Assembly (NCBI RefSeq): GCF_014287435.1
Contig: NZ_JACOPG010000001.1
Location: 558,001-622,000, forward strand
Reading direction: 5' to 3'
From: Roseburia lenta
GTDB taxonomy: Bacteria > Bacillota > Clostridia > Lachnospirales > Lachnospiraceae
DNA: 64,000 nucleotides
Under the pieces are notes generated by a model that saw nothing but the letters and a program-made list of their open reading frames with translations, had not been told where the DNA came from and did no database searches. Numbering within the stretch: the first letter of the stretch is position 1; each line of letters starts with the position of its first letter. Made by a program: the position numbers and the translations under genes. Of the stretch, positions 59,080-64,000 are shown piece by piece.

Positions 59080-59298
59080 TTATTTGCTCATTTCCTGTTC
59101 CTGCTTCATGATCATCTTCTTGACCATTTCACCACCGATAGAACCTGCCTGCTTTGATGTCAACTCACCGTTGTAACCATCCTTAAGTGGCACGCCAATC
59201 TCGCTGGCAACCTCCTGCTTAAAACGATTCATGGCATCCTTTGCTTCAGGAACTGCCATTCTGTTAGAATTTGAGTTTGAAGATCCGCTCATGTTCAT
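59080..59298 (-). CDS. alpha/beta-type small acid-soluble spore protein
   Basis: This 72-residue protein has the SASP core: AMNRFKQEVASEIGVPLKDG and LTSKQAGSIGGEMVKKMI. EVASEIGV is the GPR protease cleavage region. It coats and protects DNA in the spore and supplies amino acids on germination. A sigma-G-like promoter lies upstream. Confidence 0.95.
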   Translation of the reverse strand: MNMSGSSNSNSNRMAVPEAKDAMNRFKQEVASEIGVPLKDGYNGELTSKQAGSIGGEMVKKMIMKQEQEMSK

Positions 59299-59377
59299 TA
59301 CCTCCAGATTTATTTTAAGACAAATCTTCTGACACCGGATCTTGTCTGATGTCTTCTGTAGAAGATTTATCTAATGC

Positions 59378-59406
59378 TAGTATGAACATAATACGGGAAA
59401 ATATAG
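59378..59406 (-). promoter_or_regulatory. putative sigma-G promoter of the SASP gene
   Basis: CTATA (59406-59402), a 17-base spacer and CATACTA (59384-59378) resemble the forespore sigma-G pattern. The leader that follows has a 9-bp inverted repeat AAATCTTCT/AGAAGATTT (59322-59330, 59360-59368). Confidence 0.5.
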
Positions 59407-59426
59407 TTGGAAATTATTAGTATCTC

Positions 59427-59984
59427 TTATGCACCATAACTGTAGATAAACTTATCGCCAAGAGCAACTGCCGTCTCATGGTCTGAAAAATATTCTACGA
59501 TGGCTAGTGCAAATTCGATCGCTGTTCCCATGCCGCGGCTGGTGATGATATTGCCATCCCGCACAACGGCATCTGTCTTGTAATTGCAGCCCGGCATCTT
59601 TTCTGCAAAGCCCGGATATGAAGTTGCATCCCTGCCCTCCAAAAGTCCGATCTGTCCCAAGACGCTCGGTGCAGCGCAGATCGCTGCGATCAGTTTTCCT
59701 TCTGCATCAAATAATTTAAGGGCATCTGTCACCGCCGGACTTGCTGCCAGATTCGGTGTGCCCGGGATCCCGCCTGGCAAAACGATCCCATCATAATCTG
59801 CCCAGTTCAACTCTGAGATCAACTTATCTGCACAAAAGGCAATATTGTGTGATCCTGTCACATAAGGATCACCGGAAATGGATACGGTATCAATATCCAT
59901 TCCCCCACGGCGCAATACGTCTACCACGGTAAGTCCTTCGATCTCTTCACAGCCGTCTGCCATACAAATTGCTACTTTACTCAT
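59427..59984 (-). CDS. DJ-1/PfpI family protein
   Basis: This 185-residue protein matches DJ-1/YajL-type enzymes: VAICMADGCEEIEGLTVVDV, YDGIVLPGGIPG, and the nucleophile elbow AAICAAPSVLG (Cys about 105), with ITSRGMGTAIEFALAIVEYF. Members act in oxidative or glyoxal stress or as deglycases; the specific substrate is uncertain. Confidence 0.9.
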   Translation of the reverse strand: MSKVAICMADGCEEIEGLTVVDVLRRGGMDIDTVSISGDPYVTGSHNIAFCADKLISELNWADYDGIVLPGGIPGTPNLAASPAVTDALKLFDAEGKLIAAICAAPSVLGQIGLLEGRDATSYPGFAEKMPGCNYKTDAVVRDGNIITSRGMGTAIEFALAIVEYFSDHETAVALGDKFIYSYGA

Positions 59985-60078
59985 ATCTTTTCCTCATTTC
60001 TTTCTTTTGTTTTCTTCCTTCTTTCCATGGGCTCCCGCCTGCGCTATAATATAAGAAAAAGCGCCAAAGGAGAATCGC

Positions 60079-60522
60079 ATGGAAATCGAACGTAAATTTT
60101 TGATCAAAGATCTGCCAAAGGATCTGACCTCTTATCCCTGCAGTCAGATCGAACAGGCTTATTTAAATGAAAATCCTGTACTTCGCATCCGCAGGAAGGA
60201 TGATGATTATATCCTTACCTACAAGTCCAAAGGGATGATGGCAAGGGAGGAAAGTGAATTCCCGCTTACCAAGGAAGCCTATGAACATCTGTGCACCAAA
60301 GCCGATGGTAAGATTATCAGCAAGACCCGGTATTTTATCCCGCTTGCGCCTCACACCATCGAACTTGATGTCTTTCATGGCGATATGGAACCGCTCATCA
60401 TGGCGGAGGTGGAATTTGCCTCCATCGAGGAAGCCAATGTCTTCCTGCCACCGGACTGGTTCGGTCAGGATGTCACCATGGATCGCCGTTATCATAATGT
60501 AAATATGGCTCTCTACCAATAG
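60079..60522 (+). CDS. CYTH-domain protein (triphosphate tunnel type)
   Basis: This 147-residue protein has the CYTH signature MEIERKFLI (ExExK), LRIRRKDDDYILTYKSKG, and EVEFASIEEANVF. Acidic and basic residues line a tunnel that binds triphosphates; bacterial members are often tripolyphosphatases. It is on the plus strand alone with an AAAGGAG site. Confidence 0.88.
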   Translation: MEIERKFLIKDLPKDLTSYPCSQIEQAYLNENPVLRIRRKDDDYILTYKSKGMMAREESEFPLTKEAYEHLCTKADGKIISKTRYFIPLAPHTIELDVFHGDMEPLIMAEVEFASIEEANVFLPPDWFGQDVTMDRRYHNVNMALYQ

Positions 60523-60523
60523 T

Positions 60524-61141
60524 TTATCTGGCGCGGTTCAATTCATACCGCGCCTTTGTTCTAAGGCAGGCTTCCAGTTGCAGGATGCGGTCTTCCAGCC
60601 GCCCATCCTCAATGATCTCATCTATGGATGCCGCCATCTGATTGATCAGATGATCGTCCAGTTCCTCCTCCATCTCGGTCACGATATCATATTTTCTGCC
60701 ATAGGTATCTGCATCTAAAAAATCCAGAAAATGCGGGTTGACACCCTGTAATTCTGCGTCAACTTCCGGCTCTTTTGCCACAGGTCTTTCCGGCTGTCCT
60801 GCCGCTTTTTTCGCAAGCACTTTCTGATCCTGTGTCATGGCTTTTGTACTGTCGCCCGCGGATGCCATATCTTCCGGCTGGCAGATGGTCTCTGCCGGGA
60901 ATGCTATATAGGCAAAACGATATTCCTGCTCTACCTCCGGGTACTTTTCATGGTCTACCGGACTAATGAACATATCGTATGGTCGGACATAAGTCTGGTA
61001 ATCTCCATACAAAGCCTGATAAACGACATATAATTCTCTGGTCTCCGAATGTCTTGCCACGGCAAGAATCTGATATGTCTTATTTTTAAAATGCCGGTAG
61101 ATCTCTCCCGGCATGGGTCTGCCCTGCGGCATAAACTTCAC
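60524..61141 (-). CDS. DUF1653 protein
   Basis: The N-terminal half (about 1-70) is DUF1653: PMPGEIYRHFKNKTYQILAV, YVVYQALYGDYQTYVRPYDM. The C-terminal half is acidic and helical with no known domain (GRKYDIVTEMEEELDDHLIN). The 205-residue protein is longer than simple DUF1653 proteins. Function unknown. It ends two bases from the CYTH gene end. Confidence 0.78.
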   Translation of the reverse strand: MKFMPQGRPMPGEIYRHFKNKTYQILAVARHSETRELYVVYQALYGDYQTYVRPYDMFISPVDHEKYPEVEQEYRFAYIAFPAETICQPEDMASAGDSTKAMTQDQKVLAKKAAGQPERPVAKEPEVDAELQGVNPHFLDFLDADTYGRKYDIVTEMEEELDDHLINQMAASIDEIIEDGRLEDRILQLEACLRTKARYELNRAR

Positions 61142-61154
61142 CCTCTATCCTGTC

Positions 61155-62156
61155 TTATTTTACAAAGGTATTGGTCTCATAAATGCATTTTGCCAAATCC
61201 TTTGTCGCAAAATCTACCACTACAATACCATAAGATGTCCCTGCCTGCCAGTCATAGGATAAGAGATAATCGTTGATGGTCGTGGCATATTTCTTTGGAT
61301 GTCCTACCTTACCGCTGCCACTGGTCGAGGTAAAGTTAATGGAAAAGGTATCATCCGCCGCCTGACAATTTTCCAGATCATCCACAATGGCATCCAGTTT
61401 GTCGGACGTGTCATAATTATAGCGGTCCTGCACCCACAAAGAGGCACTGTCACTAATGGCAGAGAGTGCATACGGCACATCCACGATCTCCCGGTCTCCC
61501 TGGTCTTCCCAGTAAAAATGCAGTCCGCTCTTTTGCTGACCAAGTTCCATGGCATCCTCAAAACGTGTTGCCAAAACGATCTTGCCCCGTACCTGCTCCA
61601 GAGTCGGAATCTCGTTGGCAAGATACCACATTTGTGGGTTCTGATCGATCTGTTCATACAAAAGTTTTTGTACCTGTGCCACATCATCCTTGCTGTTTTC
61701 CGCCTTCATACAAAGAATGACCGTCTCGGACGGATGTTCCTGCAAAAAGGCATAGACATCCGATAAGACATTGGACAGTTTGAGTGCTTTTGCAAAAAGT
61801 CCGCCGCCCTCTTTGCACTTTGCAAAATTGTGCTTCAAGATCAGTGTCTGCTCATCTTCCTTGCCGTCTAAGACCAGACGCATGTCAAAATAGCGGTAGC
61901 CATCGACCAACTGCTGTGCGATGCTGGTGTCCTGACATTGAAAGATATAGCGCATGCCTACATACTGTGTCGCGCTGTCATGCGTGCCCGGAATGGAGAT
62001 CGAACTCAGCATCGTTTCCCCATCGATGTCTGCCATCCAATCCTCTGCATGATCTTCTGCCGCCTGCACGCTTGATCCATCCATACCGGCAAATACCGAT
62101 AGCGACAAGACCAGTGCCAGAGCCACTGCTCCCCATTTTCTGAAAAATCCCCTCAT
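61155..62156 (-). CDS. secreted phosphatidylinositol-specific phospholipase C-like protein
   Basis: Start MRGFFRKWGAVALALVLSLS at 62156 has an AGGAGG site and begins a signal peptide that ends near SSVQAA. The 333-residue protein has the PI-PLC X-domain histidines in SISIPGTHDSAT and LILKHNFAKC, plus RYFDMRLVLDG and SETVILCMKAEN. It should act outside the cell on phosphatidylinositol or glycosylated forms. Substrate is inferred from family. Confidence 0.85.
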   Translation of the reverse strand: MRGFFRKWGAVALALVLSLSVFAGMDGSSVQAAEDHAEDWMADIDGETMLSSISIPGTHDSATQYVGMRYIFQCQDTSIAQQLVDGYRYFDMRLVLDGKEDEQTLILKHNFAKCKEGGGLFAKALKLSNVLSDVYAFLQEHPSETVILCMKAENSKDDVAQVQKLLYEQIDQNPQMWYLANEIPTLEQVRGKIVLATRFEDAMELGQQKSGLHFYWEDQGDREIVDVPYALSAISDSASLWVQDRYNYDTSDKLDAIVDDLENCQAADDTFSINFTSTSGSGKVGHPKKYATTINDYLLSYDWQAGTSYGIVVVDFATKDLAKCIYETNTFVK

Positions 62157-62316
62157 ATAAAAACCTCCTGTTATAAGCACTTCCCCCAGTGCCATTATGA
62201 TAAGAATATAGTATAGCATAATCCACCGGAAAAAAAGCAAATTTTTTACTTCTTTTTCTTACTATATATTATAATAGAAAGCAGAAAAGAAAATAATACA
62301 AAGAAAGGATTTTTTC

Positions 62317-62595
62317 ATGATTGATCGTCATTCTTTATTAGCACTCAATTTTTATAAAAAGTCCCCCTTTACCGGGAGCGATGGCAATATGCGCTACCGC
62401 GTGGAAAAAATAGAATTCCCCATCCCGGATACGGAGGATGAAAAAGAAGTCAAACTGCAAGCCACCATCTGGCCGGGACCTTTCGCCTTTGCTAAGACGG
62501 ACGAAGAAAAAATGACACGCCAGACAGCAGACTTTTCCGAAGAAGGTCTCTGTGCTCTTGTCGACTGGCTAAACGAAAAACAACCGGAGTTTTGA
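62317..62595 (+). CDS. small conserved protein of unknown function
   Basis: This 92-residue protein, MIDRHSLLALNFYKKSPFTG, has two strand regions (MRYRVEKIEF, VKLQATIWPGPFAFAKT) and a C-terminal helix (EEGLCALVDWLNEKQ). It has an AAAGGA site and ends in a terminator stem. Similar short proteins occur in Lachnospiraceae; function not known. Confidence 0.7.
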   Translation: MIDRHSLLALNFYKKSPFTGSDGNMRYRVEKIEFPIPDTEDEKEVKLQATIWPGPFAFAKTDEEKMTRQTADFSEEGLCALVDWLNEKQPEF

Positions 62596-62611
62596 TGCTC
62601 CGGTTGTCTTT
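62581..62611. terminator. bidirectional terminator
   Basis: CAACCGGAG (62581-62589) pairs with CTCCGGTTG (62598-62606), followed by TCTTT. It overlaps the last codons of the preceding gene and faces the end of the hydrogenase gene. Confidence 0.8.
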
Positions 62612-62627
62612 ATGTATTCGTTTTCTT

Positions 62628-64000
62628 TTATCTCTTTGCATGCATGGAAAATGCATCCATATCGTAATGATCCAGATTTTCATGGATACCACGCTCATCC
62701 GCTTCGGAAAGAATCGTCTCACGGTTCTTTTTGAAAGAAGCCTGTGGACGGAAAGCACTCGGTCCGCCGACACAGCCGCCCTCACAGATCATACCCTCGA
62801 TAAAGTCTTCCGGCAATCTGCCGACCTTCATCAAAAGCAATGCCTTCTTACACTCTGCGGCACCGTTACACTTGTTGACGGTCGCTGCGATCTCATCATC
62901 GCTTTCTTTCAAACTCTGCAAAACTGCCTCGGTAACACCACCGGAATTTGCAAAACGCTTGCCGTAGATGGATGACTCCTGATAAGAGTTGTCGTCCTCC
63001 TCCAGTTCTACGTTTCTCGCATGCATGATGGCACGGATCTCACTGTAGGTCAGTGCATAGTCTGCATTGCCCTCAATGGCATGATCCTTGACCTCGGATT
63101 TCTTGGAGATACAAGGTCCGATAAATACGGTAACCGCATCCGGTTCTTTTGCCTTTAACATACGGGATACGGCACACATAGGTGAAATGGTCGTTGATAC
63201 ATTTTCGATCAGTTCCGGGTAATGCTTCTTTACCATGTTGACAAATGCAGGGCAGCAGGAAGTGGTCATCTTCTTGCCATTCTTGTATGCTTCTGCCCAT
63301 TCCTCTGCTTCGTAGGCTGCTGTCATATCACCGCCAAGTCCTACTTCCACAAGATCGGTAAAGCCGACTGCCTTCATGGCTTTCTTCCAACTGTTCATGG
63401 TGATATGCTCACCGAACTGTCCCTCGGTCGCCGGTGCAACCAATGCATATACCGGATGTTCTGACTTGATCGCCTTGATGACATCCACGATAAAGGTCTT
63501 GGAACCAATGGCACCAAACGGACATCTGTGAATACACAGTCCACAGCGGATACACTTTTCTTCGTTGATCACGGAAATGCCGTTCTCGTCATAACTGATG
63601 GCATCGACCGGACAGGAGAACTTACACGGACGCTTTAAGGCTGCGATCGCATGGTAAGGACAAGCCTGGGCACATTTACCACATTCCTTACACTTGGAAG
63701 CGTCAATATGGGAACGATGGCGTCCCATCTCGATCGCGCCAAAGTTACATGCGTTGATACATGCCTTTCCGATACAGTTCTGGCAGTTGTCGGTTACAAC
63801 ATAACTGGAGATCGGGCAATCTTCACATGCAGAACTGATGACCTGAACGATATTGCCGTCGTCATGCATGCCCGGTGCCTTTCCCTCTGCCAGGCGGACT
63901 CTCTGGCGGATAATTTCTCTTTCTTTATAGATACAGCAACGGAACTGCGGTGTTGGTCCCGGAATCAAAGACTGCGCAATGCCGTCCCTCTTCTCTTCCA
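62628..64000 (-). CDS. [FeFe] hydrogenase, group B-like (N-terminus outside window)
   Basis: The frame runs to the window edge (EEKRDGIAQSLIPGPTPQ), so the start is missing. Visible are several ferredoxin-type clusters (CQNCIGKACINACNFGAI, CKECGKCAQACPYHAI, CIRCGLCIHRCPFGAI) and the H-cluster motifs TSCCPAFVNMVKKHYP, FIGPCISKKSEVKDHA and ICEGGCVGGPSAF. TSCCP and the lack of a classic MPC motif fit group B monomeric enzymes. Role: hydrogen turnover linked to ferredoxin in fermentation. Confidence 0.9.
   Translation of the reverse strand, partial: EEKRDGIAQSLIPGPTPQFRCCIYKEREIIRQRVRLAEGKAPGMHDDGNIVQVISSACEDCPISSYVVTDNCQNCIGKACINACNFGAIEMGRHRSHIDASKCKECGKCAQACPYHAIAALKRPCKFSCPVDAISYDENGISVINEEKCIRCGLCIHRCPFGAIGSKTFIVDVIKAIKSEHPVYALVAPATEGQFGEHITMNSWKKAMKAVGFTDLVEVGLGGDMTAAYEAEEWAEAYKNGKKMTTSCCPAFVNMVKKHYPELIENVSTTISPMCAVSRMLKAKEPDAVTVFIGPCISKKSEVKDHAIEGNADYALTYSEIRAIMHARNVELEEDDNSYQESSIYGKRFANSGGVTEAVLQSLKESDDEIAATVNKCNGAAECKKALLLMKVGRLPEDFIEGMICEGGCVGGPSAFRPQASFKKNRETILSEADERGIHENLDHYDMDAFSMHAKR

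Overview
The window comes from a low-GC, anaerobic, spore-forming Firmicute, most likely a Lachnospiraceae member. The host genes supporting this are an alpha/beta-type SASP, spoVAA-AB-AC, pyruvate formate-lyase with its activase, a group B-like [FeFe] hydrogenase, MecA, and tig-clpP-clpX-engB. Species cannot be named from the sequence alone.

Layout. 1-1005 is chromosome: mecA and the terminator that once followed a tRNA-Leu gene. 1006-39992 is a complete-looking ~39 kb siphovirus-type prophage inserted at the 3' end of tRNA-Leu(CAA), with a 13-bp core at each end. 39980-64000 is chromosome: tRNA-Leu, lysA, an amino-acid permease, a two-component system, pflA/pflB, spoVA genes, a zinc-type ABC transporter, engB/clpX/clpP/tig, a radical SAM/TetR pair, a SASP gene, several single genes, and a truncated [FeFe] hydrogenase gene at the right edge.

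Prophage organisation, read right to left on the minus strand. A Cro-like regulator (34.6 kb) faces a CI-like repressor/ImmA pair (34.9-35.6 kb). Early genes follow (DUF1351, ERF annealase, NinB-like, HNH, SSB, DUF1064 nuclease, a winged-helix initiator with internal iterons). Next come a helicase-methyltransferase fusion, a C5 methyltransferase with a six-fold repeat, and a run of small zinc-finger proteins. A ParA-like ATPase with its own promoter precedes terS/terL, an SPP1-type portal, a minor capsid protein with a C-terminal toxin-like domain, a Cys-rich KTR protein, a phage tRNA-Arg, scaffold, major capsid, connectors, tail genes, tape measure, Dit, Gp37-like protein, tail fibre, holin and GH25 endolysin. 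The rightward lysogeny arm (33.8 kb and 34.9-39.8 kb) carries a membrane protein, the repressor/ImmA pair, a zinc-ribbon protein, a putative type I toxin-antitoxin, a DUF6978/DUF1828 pair and two adjacent tyrosine recombinases.

Main discovery. The tail fibre gene ends in an invertible cassette. A 20-bp sequence flanks 3713-4600 as an inverted repeat. On the silent strand lies a second, unrelated fibre tip whose frame is continuous with the fibre stem if the segment flips (424 aa versus 345 aa). The whole 888-bp cassette, with both sites, occurs a second time at 1128-2015 with one base difference. The holin and endolysin genes lie between the copies, so the four sites also allow inversion or deletion of the lysis genes. 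No serine invertase is present. The second tyrosine recombinase, which would lie next to the cassette in the circular phage genome, is the best candidate.
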